Shown: one piece after another, positions 36,217 to 45,015 of the stretch
Layout: each line of letters starts with the position of its first letter
Numbering within the stretch: the stretch's first letter is position 1
Notes under the pieces: generated by a model
What the model saw: the letters and a program-made list of their open reading frames with translations, nothing else
Told to the model about the DNA's origin: nothing
Databases searched by the model: none
Assembly: GCF_007570835.1 (NCBI RefSeq)
Contig: NZ_SUNC01000001.1
Coordinates: forward strand, 1,648,581 to 1,712,580
Source of the DNA: Croceicoccus sediminis
GTDB taxonomy: Bacteria > Pseudomonadota > Alphaproteobacteria > Sphingomonadales > Sphingomonadaceae
Length of the DNA stretch: 64,000 nucleotides
Reading direction: 5' to 3'
Position numbers and translations under genes: made by a program

Positions 36217-38571
36217 TTAAGTCGAAAGCCCCAGATTTCGATGAATTTTCGCTATCAAATCTACTTCTTTTCGATTGAGCCCCTTCTCTTTGGTGCCTTC
36301 GTGGGCCCAGTTATTTCTAAGAGTATTAAACATTGATAACCATTTAAGCTTTTCGGTCTTTGAGTTGAAGCCATAGCCAATATCGATGGCGAAGTGATCT
36401 GCGAATGTCTCAAAGCTGTCATCTGAACCTTCTGGTCTTCGTGTCCAGTATTTCTCGATGATCGTCTTGTACTGATTAATGGTAAACATCTCGGTCCAAT
36501 CAATTTCTCTTCGCCCTAGCCCCTCTTTGTAAGCCTTTTCCATCTCCTCGCCTGCCAGTTCCTCGCACTTCCGCTTGATCGAGCCGATTTCAAGGTCCCA
36601 ATCATCCCCAAAAAGAGTTTGAAGTTGATTGATCAAAAACGACTTCATGTGTCGTTCAATATCCGTCCCAAGTTTACGCCCTTGGTCCTGCAATTGCTTG
36701 TCTTGACGTTCTTTCCAGTCTTGTAGTTCTGGAGGATCATATTTTGGGAATTTCGCATTGACGTAAGTTTGGAATGTGCGAAGCCATATCGTCTCGGCTC
36801 CGCTTCCGAGTTTGCCTGTGAGCCCTGCGGTTTGCTCCTTGTCTAAATTCTTGAGCTGAGCGAACAGTGCGTTCAAATACTTCTTGATCCCGTCAAGCCT
36901 GTCCTCTGTGCTGCTCTTTATCGAGAGGTTTCCCGCTTCGGTTTCGAACCGATGCAGGCTCCCAACAAGGCTTATGAAAGCGAACGTTCCACGATTTGAA
37001 AGGACAAATTCGCCAAGCGCGGCGACATCACTCTCCAGCGCCTCTTCGGCGGCTTCGTAGCAAGCGTTAATGAAGCTCACCACACGCGTGCGGGTGGCAA
37101 GCATTTCGTCCTCATGCTCTGTATTCGAGGTATCGTATAGCGCGCACTTAGTTGTACCATCTGCGAATTTGTTCCCTCTAGCTTCCGGCAGCAATCCACA
37201 CCTCAGCAACGCGTCGGCAAAGGGCTTGGCTTGAAGCTCTGCCTTGTCCTCACCCAATGAGATTTTGCTATAGAGGGGGCCGCTCTGGTCTCCCCCAAGC
37301 TGTCGAATAATCGACGATCTAAGCGCCTTCATTCTACTATCGAGGCGCGGCGAATTCCAAAAAAGGTCTTCCTCTAAGGTAATGCGAAGGGTGGGACTCA
37401 CAGCCTTCTGGTTCTGGTTGATATCCATGAACAATTCCAATTGTTCGCTGGCTGCCAGCCCGACTAGAGCTACCACAGGAATCGTATTTGAATCCTTGAA
37501 CTCTGAGTTCGCATATCCGTAGATGCGATGCTGCCCATCAATGATGTAAGCGATGCCATAGGCATTAGGAATTTTGAGTATGCCGGTCCGCGACCCTGTA
37601 ACTTCGCCGCGCTTATGCGCCTGAAACTCTAGTTTAGCGTCCTTCTCGCTGAAGTTAACGATGGCCGAGTTTGGGAAGTATCCACCCCCATCGATAAACT
37701 TGGTAATACCTTTTAGACGGCTAGGAACCAGTAGTCTTTGATACGTGGGCATTTCACTTTCGTTTGCCCTAGTTCGATGGAGAACGAAGCCTAGCTTGAG
37801 TAGTAGTGATGGCTCGATCGAAAACATGTAATACGTTTTCGCTCCCATCTTCCCTTCGATAGCCGGGACTTCGATCCGCTCTCTGTTGATGTTCTGGCCT
37901 TTGAACATCAGCCCCATGAACTGATAGTGAGCAGCGTCCTTATATGTCCGGACTAGTCGTTCGATATAGTCATACGTATTGTCATTATAGAAGAAGCCAT
38001 TGGCCGCTTCGAGTCGCTGTATGTCTGCGCTTTCGCGGCTTACCCTGAGATTTCGCGTCGCAAAAATGTACTTCACGCGTCGCCCCTTCCCAAAGAGTTG
38101 GTCGAGAGCTTTTGAATGACCATGCAGTCGCTGCTTGAGCGCCTCAAACTCGGTTTTAAACGAAGGCGCTTTCTTTGGACTTGCGCTTGATTTGCATTCG
38201 ATGATCAGGATCGTGTCATCGTTTGCCGCGATAACGTCGATCTGCTTCTTCTCAGTAGGCTGTGGACCGAAAGGCAGTTTGAAGTTTTGGTCAATGTTCA
38301 AATGGCGATACCCAAGGTCGTAGACCTGACACCAAATGTCGTCCTCAAACTGCTTGTCGTGATCTTTGCGCTTCCTAAGCTTTGTTTTCGTCTTCAGGGG
38401 TTCGCCAAACTCCTCCCAGCCATCAGCAATGAGATCCTCGGCTAAACTATGGTCAACACTACGAACCATATATTCCGATTTCTTTGCCTTGTAGAGTTTA
38501 CCCAAACCTGATGGGTCTGCGCTCAACTTCTCATGGAGGGCAGCGGCTTCGGCTGGATCGATGAACGGCAA
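36217..38571 (-). CDS. PD-(D/E)XK nuclease - DGQHR - HEPN fusion protein (putative defence effector)
   Basis: A 784-residue protein with three recognisable parts. (1) Residues ~85-190 have a PD-(D/E)XK nuclease core: QID112, a hydrophobic strand, then E125-C-K127. (2) Residues ~230-480 are a DndB-like DGQHR domain with IIDGQHRIYGY (D345-R349) and the companion FMDINQNQKAVSP. (3) Residues ~640-784 look like a Swt1-type HEPN domain ending in R752-N-N-W-A-H757, the RNxxxH RNase motif. DGQHR proteins are known from DNA phosphorothioation and deazaguanine modification loci. It lies 42 bp downstream of an adenine methylase gene on the same strand, so the pair is probably one operon for restriction or abortive infection. 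That function is inferred. Confidence 0.72.
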   Translation of the reverse strand: MPFIDPAEAAALHEKLSADPSGLGKLYKAKKSEYMVRSVDHSLAEDLIADGWEEFGEPLKTKTKLRKRKDHDKQFEDDIWCQVYDLGYRHLNIDQNFKLPFGPQPTEKKQIDVIAANDDTILIIECKSSASPKKAPSFKTEFEALKQRLHGHSKALDQLFGKGRRVKYIFATRNLRVSRESADIQRLEAANGFFYNDNTYDYIERLVRTYKDAAHYQFMGLMFKGQNINRERIEVPAIEGKMGAKTYYMFSIEPSLLLKLGFVLHRTRANESEMPTYQRLLVPSRLKGITKFIDGGGYFPNSAIVNFSEKDAKLEFQAHKRGEVTGSRTGILKIPNAYGIAYIIDGQHRIYGYANSEFKDSNTIPVVALVGLAASEQLELFMDINQNQKAVSPTLRITLEEDLFWNSPRLDSRMKALRSSIIRQLGGDQSGPLYSKISLGEDKAELQAKPFADALLRCGLLPEARGNKFADGTTKCALYDTSNTEHEDEMLATRTRVVSFINACYEAAEEALESDVAALGEFVLSNRGTFAFISLVGSLHRFETEAGNLSIKSSTEDRLDGIKKYLNALFAQLKNLDKEQTAGLTGKLGSGAETIWLRTFQTYVNAKFPKYDPPELQDWKERQDKQLQDQGRKLGTDIERHMKSFLINQLQTLFGDDWDLEIGSIKRKCEELAGEEMEKAYKEGLGRREIDWTEMFTINQYKTIIEKYWTRRPEGSDDSFETFADHFAIDIGYGFNSKTEKLKWLSMFNTLRNNWAHEGTKEKGLNRKEVDLIAKIHRNLGLST

Positions 38572-38613
38572 TTGTCGGACCCTTCGAAAGTGGAGTGACT
38601 CTGTTTGACTACA

Positions 38614-39405
38614 TCAAAGAACGTATAAAATTTCCGAAGCTTTCCCCCGTGAAGAATTGCTCCCCGATATTACCGATGAACGATGGACTGTGGTGGGGGC
38701 GCCAAAATCGGAATAAAGCTCTCGAACACTATCATGATCAGCGTTGGTAACGATTACGCGGGCTCCGCGAGCTACGGCCTTTGCGATAGCGCGTTGAAGG
38801 CGCTCCTGATCATGCCAGGAAAAAATGCTTTGATTGTACTTCAGGAACCCGTTGTTGTTGTGGGCAATAGTATATGGCGGGTCCACAAAAACTAGGTCGC
38901 CTTTTTCGGCTCTATCAATTGTGACCTCAAAGTCGCAGCATTGCAGCTGCGCACCCGATAGCAGTTGGCTTACCTGACCGAAGTCATCATCATCCATGAC
39001 AACCTTAGTCTTTGTGCCGATTGGCACATTGAATACGCCGTTTAGGTTCTCCCGGTAGAGACCATTGAAGCAAGTTCGGTTGAGGTAGAGAAACTGGGCG
39101 GCGCGGGTATGCGGCTTGCGCCGCAACCTGCCCCTTTCCTCATAATAAAAGTCTTTGGAGTGTAGGGCCTGGAACGCCTTGAGCGCTTTCTCGACGCGTT
39201 CCCAATCATCCCTTATTGCTTGATAAGTCTCGATCAAACGCGGATTAACATCAGACAGGACCGCGCGGCTTGGGGCCAAATGAAAGAAAACTGCACCACC
39301 GCCTAAGAACGGTTCAATGTAAGTGCCTTCAAACTCTGGGAGCTTTAGCTGTAGGCTCTCAACAAGCCAACGCTTTCCACCAGCCCATTTTAGAAACGGT
39401 TTCAA
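38614..39405 (-). CDS. Dam-type DNA adenine-N6 methyltransferase (D12 class)
   Basis: A 263-residue orphan-type methylase. It begins MKPFLKWAGGKRWL, with the SAM-binding motif FLGGG at residues 33-37 and the catalytic DPPY at 175-178; LYLNRTCFNGLYREN is typical of the Dam/DpnM group. It methylates adenine-N6, but the recognition site cannot be read from sequence; GATC is the usual one for this group. First gene of a probable operon with the nuclease-DGQHR-HEPN gene; it would protect self DNA if the partner restricts. It is AT-richer than the chromosome. Confidence 0.9.
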   Translation of the reverse strand: MKPFLKWAGGKRWLVESLQLKLPEFEGTYIEPFLGGGAVFFHLAPSRAVLSDVNPRLIETYQAIRDDWERVEKALKAFQALHSKDFYYEERGRLRRKPHTRAAQFLYLNRTCFNGLYRENLNGVFNVPIGTKTKVVMDDDDFGQVSQLLSGAQLQCCDFEVTIDRAEKGDLVFVDPPYTIAHNNNGFLKYNQSIFSWHDQERLQRAIAKAVARGARVIVTNADHDSVRELYSDFGAPTTVHRSSVISGSNSSRGKASEILYVL

Positions 39406-39767
39406 GGATTGCCTCTCGCAAGAATACGGTTTGTTTTGCAGCCTTTATGCTGTGTGCGCAACCTTGATGCAACGCAGGTGCCATAGTGTTTCTGAGTTAT
39501 GCCCGAAGTTCAGAAGTGTTACTGCAAGTGGCACCGGCCGCGGGAACGGCAGCTATTGCAAGAAGGCTGAAGACCCTCGAACGACCGGGATTAAGGCGCA
39601 AACCGGACAATCTGAGCCAAACTGGCAACCCCAACGCGAACGGGCGGACCGTCGCGATCATCGAGAGATGTGAGGCGCGGGATCGGGCGGCGCTAAACGT
39701 TTGCGTGTGGTGGCAACCGATATCTTGGCTGCGCAACGCTTGAGCGAGCCGCGCAGCCAAGAGTTTT
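39406..39767. other. gene-free stretch upstream of the methylase, ~360 bp
   Basis: Must contain the promoter of the methylase operon. Several short overlapping open frames exist on both strands, none with a ribosome binding site or protein-like composition. No repeat or terminator was identified. Confidence 0.5.
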
Positions 39768-40343
39768 TTAGAGGTAGAGTCTTCCAATTTGACCTGGGAA
39801 CGCAGCATCATCTTGCTGCTGCCAGCGGAATTCAACTTCAACTTGAAAGTCCGCAAGTTTGGCCATTGCGTCGATTTGTTTCCACGCATTGTCGCTGTTC
39901 TGTCCTTGAATTGATATTCCCGCCTCGGATATGAATTTAAAGCCATTGTCTGAACGCTCTCCTAGCGAAACATTGGCGGTGGAATGTTCAAAAATCTCCT
40001 CAGTAGACTTGCCAGTTTTAGCTGCCTGCCGGGTGGCTTCATGCATTACGTTATTCCAATAGTTTTGACCTCGCGGCATCGAAGTGCCGTTTACTTGGGC
40101 TGACAGGATTGTCGTATGCTTAAGACTCGGGGGTGAGCTTGAATCGCAATCTCGCAACCGGACCTCTCCCGAACTTTCTACAGAATCTGACAGCCTCGTC
40201 GTAGAGTGGCAATCACAGCTTTCAGCGATCCCAAGCACGGCTTCGATCGCGTCATCGGCGGTTTTACCAAAGCCCGTCACAAAAGCGCCAAGTCGCTCCA
40301 AATTTCGGCGCTTTACCGAAATATCAGTCATGCTTTCCTTCAT
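39768..40343 (-). CDS. hypothetical protein, 191 residues
   Basis: No family recognised. It has a good ribosome binding site (GAGGGA) before ATG 40343. The N-terminal third is helical and mixed (RRNLERLGAFVTGFGKTADDAIEAVLG). The middle is Ser/Asp-rich. The C-terminal half carries MPRGQNYWNNVMHEATRQAA and ends FQVEVEFRWQQQDDAAFPGQ. There are no membrane segments or signal peptide. Base composition is like the neighbouring defence-like genes. It could belong to that cargo, but nothing links it functionally. Confidence 0.55.
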   Translation of the reverse strand: MKESMTDISVKRRNLERLGAFVTGFGKTADDAIEAVLGIAESCDCHSTTRLSDSVESSGEVRLRDCDSSSPPSLKHTTILSAQVNGTSMPRGQNYWNNVMHEATRQAAKTGKSTEEIFEHSTANVSLGERSDNGFKFISEAGISIQGQNSDNAWKQIDAMAKLADFQVEVEFRWQQQDDAAFPGQIGRLYL

Positions 40344-40880
40344 GAAAATTCCCTCTGGGTCTAAGCCTCATCATTGAGGTCGCAACCTCTTTGGCTGATT
40401 CTCAATGGCCTGTCAACTCTGGCAGAGTCTATAGATTATCTGTATTCTGGGTGCAGGTATATCGCGTATCGTGGACAAGAACGGACTTTTGCCATTCTGC
40501 TGGTCACAAGCCCGGCGCCCGAGGATAAAAGTCTGAGGGCTTCTCTATTGAAGAATGAGATGAACAGCATCACAGATATAGACGAGGGAGAGAAGAGTAG
40601 GGCGCACAGATTGATCGTTGCGTCCTTGCCGCTCGTGAGGCCGACAATATAAGCCCATTCGCCTGTTAGGAAGGACAGGACGATGAATTTATCGCGACCT
40701 TTCAATCCATTCTGAGAAATGGTGGATGTATTATGGCCCAGCTTCGACATGGATGGCGATCGTGTCGTTAACGTCAACAGGATACGCAGAACTTCCGCCG
40801 GATCGTTTTTGCGTTAGAACCGAAAAGGCTGTGGGCGAGGCCGAGACAAGTGAACTGCAGTAGCGAGGCAGAAAATAACG
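40344..40880. other. intergenic stretch with two weak antisense ORFs
   Basis: Two mutually overlapping frames exist: 40374-40652 (+) and 40436-40750 (-). The minus one would give a ~104-residue protein with two hydrophobic stretches and could be real, but neither has a clear start signal. I see no terminator or repeat. Confidence 0.35.
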
Positions 40881-41345
40881 ATGGCGAAGAAGCGCAAATC
40901 AGAGCTTACTCCTGATGAGATTAGAAACACCTCAATCGGTTGCAAGACAGTCGCCGAGTGGGAAAAACTCTGGGAACCGCTACCAAACGCCTTCTCGGAT
41001 GACCACTCAGACTTAAGGAACATTGTTGGTTTGTTTCGCATTATTCTTAATGGGGAAACCAAGTACATCGTGAGGGCGACGGAACCAAAGGGTGGCATCG
41101 CAAAAGGGCTGAGGCGCATTTCCGGTCCAGACCAGACTGGAAACCGCGGATACGGAGCGCGGAAGGTCCGCGAACACTTGGATGAGGTCACCGTCGAAAT
41201 ATTGCGCGTCGGAAGTGTAGGAAATTCGTCTGAAATTGCAAAAGAACTCAAGCGAGAGCTGAACAGGTTGCACAATCCTGTTTGGGGAATACCGCACAAA
41301 AGAAGAATGAAAATGATCCAAGATGGCGTCCTTCCACCGGACTGA
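40881..41345 (+). CDS. hypothetical protein with GIY-YIG-like features
   Basis: A 154-residue protein. The strand LFRIILNGETKYIVRATEP, the following basic GLRRISGP segment, and the C-terminal AKELKRELNRLHNPVWG are arranged like the YIG strand, the Arg helix and the E-x-NP-x-N end of GIY-YIG nucleases. The catalytic GIY/YIG residues themselves are degenerate (YIV), so activity is doubtful. It starts MAKKRKSELTPDEIRN after GAGG. Island cargo; nearest neighbours are not obviously related. Confidence 0.45.
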   Translation: MAKKRKSELTPDEIRNTSIGCKTVAEWEKLWEPLPNAFSDDHSDLRNIVGLFRIILNGETKYIVRATEPKGGIAKGLRRISGPDQTGNRGYGARKVREHLDEVTVEILRVGSVGNSSEIAKELKRELNRLHNPVWGIPHKRRMKMIQDGVLPPD

Positions 41346-41528
41346 CGATACGATGTGTGCGTGAGCGCTCTTGCTTCGCACAGAAGCTCCATGAAGTTGG
41401 GATTACGACCACCGTAAGGACGGCGGAGCCTTCAATCTTATCCATTCAATAATTTAGGCGTAAATCCAAACGCGCAAATCTGGCCATCTTATATGAAATG
41501 GCGGCGCTTCAGCCGCCCCTTCCCCACC

Positions 41529-41562
41529 AAGCCCTCGGATCACCTCCGGGGGCTTTTTTTTG
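41529..41562 (+). terminator. intrinsic terminator directly upstream of the 41585 gene
   Basis: AAGCCC/GGGCTT and CGG/CCG arms (41529-41538 with 41546-41555) are followed by eight T's. It ends only 22 bp before the next start codon, so it could also act as a leader attenuator. Confidence 0.8.
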
Positions 41563-41584
41563 ATTCCAACATAAGGAGAAGTCC

Positions 41585-41989
41585 ATGCACTACATCCGCA
41601 CGGCGGAGGCGATGGCACGCGCCCTCGAAACCCCGCTTGAACCCGAGCTGCATAAAATCTTGGCCGAACATCAGGAGCGGCTTGCCGGTTACTATGGCTT
41701 CAGCTTCGAAGAGCTGGCTGAGTTCCTCATCATAGGACGCGGCGACACGTTGGCCGACTGCGAACACACTTACGGGCGGCAGCTAATCGAGAACGGCACG
41801 TTCGTCATGCCGACCGAACTGTCCTTTCGGCACAGCATCTGGATCGAAGTGATCTTCATTCTGTCTGACGACGGCTTCGGCCTGGTCCTGTTGGTCGAAA
41901 CAGGAGAGGGCACCGATCCCTCGCTGCTGTCGGCCTGCACGCAGGCTCTGGTCGAACGCGAGAACTTCGATCCGGGCCATGACGGCTGA
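41585..41989 (+). CDS. hypothetical protein, 134 residues
   Basis: A soluble acidic protein beginning MHYIRTAEAMARALETPL, with AAGGAG before the ATG. Helical N-terminal half (HKILAEHQERLAGYYGFSFEELAEFLIIG) and beta-rich C-terminal half (IWIEVIFILSDDGFGLVLLVE). No family recognised. The C-terminal strands resemble those of the next gene's product (DGFGLVLLVETG against DGFAYVLLIEKG), so the two may be distant relatives. GC-rich, unlike the left part of the island. Confidence 0.6.
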   Translation: MHYIRTAEAMARALETPLEPELHKILAEHQERLAGYYGFSFEELAEFLIIGRGDTLADCEHTYGRQLIENGTFVMPTELSFRHSIWIEVIFILSDDGFGLVLLVETGEGTDPSLLSACTQALVERENFDPGHDG

Positions 41990-42046
41990 TCCAGCTTCGT
42001 GCCTGCGGCCTCCCTGCTGACCGGCTCTTCAATCGCAAACCCATGC

Positions 42047-42071
42047 GGCGCCTTCACAGGGCGCCTTTTTT
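42047..42071 (+). terminator. intrinsic terminator directly upstream of the 42092 gene
   Basis: GGCGCC at 42047-42052 and GGCGCC at 42060-42065 (self-complementary arms) with six T's. It ends 20 bp before the next start codon, the same layout as upstream of 41585. Confidence 0.75.
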
Positions 42072-42091
42072 CGTATGGAAGGAAGACACTC

Positions 42092-42481
42092 ATGCTTTCC
42101 CTACCCGACGCGGCCTCGATAGAAGCCGCTCTGCACCAGCCGCTCGACAGCGCCCTTCATCTCATCCTGTCCGAAAGGCTTCAACAGATAGACGCCCAGG
42201 GCCTGGGCTATCTGACACACATCGTCGTCATCCAGAACGGTGATAACGAAGCCAGTGTCATAGAAGCCTGCGGCTGGTCACCGCTGGTCCACCCCATCGA
42301 CGGCATACGCTACGGCCACAGCGGGTTCGTCCCGTACTGGGCATGGCTCCGTGATCTAGGTGATTGGCACGAACTGATCCATCCGATCGGCAACGATGGC
42401 TTCGCCTACGTGCTGCTAATCGAGAAGGGCGACACCGCCTTCAGCGCCATGTGCAAGGAAGGTCTGTCATGCGACTTCTAG
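42092..42481 (+). CDS. hypothetical protein, 129 residues
   Basis: Starts MLSLPDAASIEAALHQPLD after GGAAG. It has an N-terminal helix, then LTHIVVIQNGDNEASVIEACGWSPL, and a C-terminal GNDGFAYVLLIEKGDTAFSAMC resembling the end of the previous gene's product. No known family. Its last 13 bases overlap the next small membrane-protein gene, so the two are coupled. Confidence 0.6.
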   Translation: MLSLPDAASIEAALHQPLDSALHLILSERLQQIDAQGLGYLTHIVVIQNGDNEASVIEACGWSPLVHPIDGIRYGHSGFVPYWAWLRDLGDWHELIHPIGNDGFAYVLLIEKGDTAFSAMCKEGLSCDF

Positions 42482-42711
42482 GTTATATCGCGCTTGGCTG
42501 CGTCGTCCTGGCTGCACTCAAGGCAGCGGTCGTTGCCTTGGTAGCTCTCTTCGCCCTTACCATCATCATTTCCGCAATTGCGGAACCGGCGGCGACATTC
42601 GCGTGGCTGCTCGGCTTAACCTTGTTGCTGATGATGCAGGCCCAACCGCTGGCCGGTCTAATCGTGCTGGGATTCTTAGGCATGGCAGCTCTTGCGGAAC
42701 GTGTACGTTGA
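42469..42711 (+). CDS. small hydrophobic membrane protein, 80 residues
   Basis: MRLLGYIALGCVVLAALKAA followed by two further hydrophobic stretches gives three predicted membrane segments and almost no loops, ending LAERVR inside the cell. GGAAGG lies before the ATG within the upstream gene. No family can be named; such conjugation- or satellite-borne small membrane proteins are common in integrative elements. Confidence 0.6.
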   Translation: MRLLGYIALGCVVLAALKAAVVALVALFALTIIISAIAEPAATFAWLLGLTLLLMMQAQPLAGLIVLGFLGMAALAERVR

Positions 42712-42787
42712 CCCCGCCGAATATCTCTGCGCCTGCAGAGGAGTAGATACGGCCAAATGAACGCGAACGCGATCCGACGAGCATTGA

Positions 42788-43060
42788 CTACGGAAGGTCG
42801 GCGCGACTGTTTTTCAATTGATCGACGATCTGCCGGGCGACCAGGAGGAACGCTTCTCCATCGGCAGTTAACGTTGGCGATTCACCGCCCGTGATCACGA
42901 CCTTCCTGAGCCATCTCTGAAGGTGATCGATATACCGGCTCATCGATGGCTGGCTTACTCCCAGGTTCCCCGCGGCGACAGTGAAACTTCCGTGCTCCGC
43001 CAGCGCGATGAAGGCCTCGATCCAGACCAAACGCAGGGTTTTAACGCGGTGCGACGACAT
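42788..43060 (-). CDS. LysR-type HTH-only protein
   Basis: A 90-residue protein consisting only of a LysR-like winged helix: VWIEAFIALAEHGSFTVAAGNLGVSQPSMSRYIDHLQRWL, then TPTLTADG-like wing (SPTLTADGEAFLLVAR). LysR regulators normally add a ~200-residue ligand domain, which is missing; a stop follows RADLP. It could be a free-standing DNA-binding repressor of the element or a truncated remnant. It is oriented against the surrounding plus-strand genes, a usual place for an element's control switch. Confidence 0.7.
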   Translation of the reverse strand: MSSHRVKTLRLVWIEAFIALAEHGSFTVAAGNLGVSQPSMSRYIDHLQRWLRKVVITGGESPTLTADGEAFLLVARQIVDQLKNSRADLP

Positions 43061-43354
43061 CGAAGCATCCTTTCGGGCTCAGGCATGAGCAGTCCGTTGC
43101 CTGAGTCGCGTGTCAAATTTGCAACACATGGAGGGCGCTACCGACCCTCAATCGGCGGGACCGCCTATGCAAAAACTGCATGCCTAAGGCAAGGACCATT
43201 CTTGATAGGGTCATTCATTTTCTGCATAACCAAATTAAATCATAGATTTATTTGGTAGATTTCGTGCTTGCTGCCTTTTAGAAAGGTCCTGCAACCGCGA
43301 GGTCGCAACAACGAGAACAACGCCGGGAAAGCCGGCCAATAAGAGAAAAGACGT

Positions 43355-43489
43355 ATGACAAAGCACCCTTCCGTCGGCGCATGGATTGCCGAAGTTTGGC
43401 GAGACCTGATCGCCCACCTCCACGCCGCGAGCCTCGAATCCAACCGCCCGCCGGACCCGATCGAAATGCCGGAAGATGGCGACATGTGA
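43355..43489 (+). CDS. very small hypothetical protein, 44 residues
   Basis: MTKHPSVGAWIAEVWRDLIAH and an acidic tail PIEMPEDGDM. It is preceded by AAGAGAAAAG, has GC-rich codon use, and its stop overlaps the next ATG (TGATG). Position between the HTH gene and the ATPase gene fits a small accessory gene of the integrative module. Function unknown. Confidence 0.45.
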   Translation: MTKHPSVGAWIAEVWRDLIAHLHAASLESNRPPDPIEMPEDGDM

Positions 43490-43674
43490 TGGGGGCGGCC
43501 CGATCACGAGCGGACTACCGCCGCATGCACTTGGCCTTCCGCCGCACCTTTAACCGCCAACCCCACCACCGCCCCAGGCACGCGCCCGGCACCACCGGAA
43601 AGCTGGCATCCTGGGCACCTGCCCACCGAACGTCATTGCCCATCCCGAAAACCCTGCGGCACAGCAGACCCTGA
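43489..43674 (+). CDS. small basic hypothetical protein, 61 residues
   Basis: MGAARSRADYRRMHLAFRRTF followed by a His/Arg/Pro-rich stretch. It is translationally coupled to the preceding 44-residue ORF. Very basic composition could mean nucleic-acid binding or a chance frame in GC-rich DNA, so confidence is limited. Confidence 0.35.
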   Translation: MGAARSRADYRRMHLAFRRTFNRQPHHRPRHAPGTTGKLASWAPAHRTSLPIPKTLRHSRP

Positions 43675-43681
43675 GTTTAAA

Positions 43682-44728
43682 ATGAACAACGAAAACAAGA
43701 AAAAACCGAATCCTCTTCAAGCGTATTCGCTCGCCGGCATGGGCAACGCCCTTGCCGAAAACGCCGAAGCAGCCGAACCTCTTCTCGGAACGCTCTGTCT
43801 CCGCGGTGAGGTCAGCGTCTGGTACGCCCCACCAAACACCGGCAAGACGCTTATTATACTGGCCCTCGTCATCGACGCGGTGACGGCCGGCCTGATGGAA
43901 GGCGAAGACGTCTTTTACGTCAATGCGGACGACAGCGCTCAAGGCCTGGCAGCCAAGGTTCAGGTCGCAGATGACTTCGGCATCAATTGCCTGGCGCCAG
44001 GACAGCAGGGGTTCGAGCTTAACCGGCTCGTGCCTGCGATGCAGCAGATGGCCAGGGACGGAACGGCCAAAGGCAAACTAGTCGTCGTCGACACGCTCAA
44101 GAAGGTGGCTGACCTGATGAGCAAGAGCGAATGCCGGGAATTCGGCAAGGCTGCTCGAGCGTTCTCCTTGGCCGGCGGTACGTTCATCGGCCTTGCCCAT
44201 ACGAACAAGGCCAGATCGTCGAGTCAGAAGCTCATCTACGCCGGCACTACCGATGTACTGGAGGACTTCGACAGCGCATATCTTATCGACCCCGAGGGTA
44301 CCGACAGCGCCAAGCTCCAAAAGGTGGTGCGGTTCGAGTGCATCAAGAGTCGGGGGCCTAACACGCAAGAAGCCTACTACCGGTACAGCACGGTAAAGGA
44401 TCTCGCCTACCATCAGCGCCTCTCGACGGTCGAAGAGACCGAACCGGTCTACGGGATGAATGAGCCGTCTGATGACGGTCCTGACCCGTTAATCAGTGCG
44501 GCGGTCGAACAAGCGATCCGCGAAGGCGTCACGACCAAAATGAGGATCGCAGCCGAAGTCCAGAGGCGCACCAACATCAGCCGCGGCAAGGTCCTTGCCT
44601 TCATCGAGGCGCACACCGGCCCAGATCCGGCCGTCCACAGGTGGCATTTCAGGCGGGTCGATCGCGGCGCGCACCAGTACGAGCTGCACCGGCCGTCAGC
44701 CGCGAACGACAAAGCCGGTACCGAGTAA
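43682..44728 (+). CDS. RepA-like AAA ATPase (RecA-fold replicative helicase type)
   Basis: A 348-residue ATPase with Walker A in WYAPPNTGKTL (residues ~47-57) and Walker B in KLVVVDTLKK. Further RecA-fold motifs are FYVNADDSAQGL and FIGLAHTNK. The layout is that of the hexameric RepA of RSF1010 and of the AAA_25 proteins in integrative elements. A C-terminal helical region (EQAIREGVTTKMRIAAEVQ) may be a winged helix. It probably supports replication or excision of the element and sits upstream of the integrase. Confidence 0.78.
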   Translation: MNNENKKKPNPLQAYSLAGMGNALAENAEAAEPLLGTLCLRGEVSVWYAPPNTGKTLIILALVIDAVTAGLMEGEDVFYVNADDSAQGLAAKVQVADDFGINCLAPGQQGFELNRLVPAMQQMARDGTAKGKLVVVDTLKKVADLMSKSECREFGKAARAFSLAGGTFIGLAHTNKARSSSQKLIYAGTTDVLEDFDSAYLIDPEGTDSAKLQKVVRFECIKSRGPNTQEAYYRYSTVKDLAYHQRLSTVEETEPVYGMNEPSDDGPDPLISAAVEQAIREGVTTKMRIAAEVQRRTNISRGKVLAFIEAHTGPDPAVHRWHFRRVDRGAHQYELHRPSAANDKAGTE

Positions 44729-45015
44729 GTGACGCGAAGTAGCTTTCCAAGATTCCAGCTTCCCGCTGCCTTCCCGGAAAGCGGGGGCAGTTTCCCAGAA
44801 TTCCAGCATGCTGCGGGTTCCGACGAGGCTGCCCCTTACCCGCCCTCAGACCCAAAACCTGCTGTCGAGCGCAGCTTGCCTCGCGTTGCCCCAGAGTGGG
44901 CCGCTGAGGGACGTTTCGTTGCGCCCGATGGCTGCCCCCATCCCCGCCCGCCGTCATCGCCCTCGGCGCCCTGAGCGGCTGGGCGCGAATACCACATTCG
45001 AAAGGATACCCTACC

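Noticed and set aside
35893..36336. 147-codon plus-strand ORF at the left island edge
   Set aside because: It overlaps the 3' end of the DGQHR gene, lacks a start signal, and has unnatural Cys/Arg/Ser composition.
44729..44974. 81-codon GTG ORF between the RepA-like gene and int
   Set aside because: Proline/serine-rich with no ribosome binding site; more likely a regulatory spacer. It contains two similar GATTCCAGC / AATTCCAGC stretches that could be protein-binding sites, but I could not support this.
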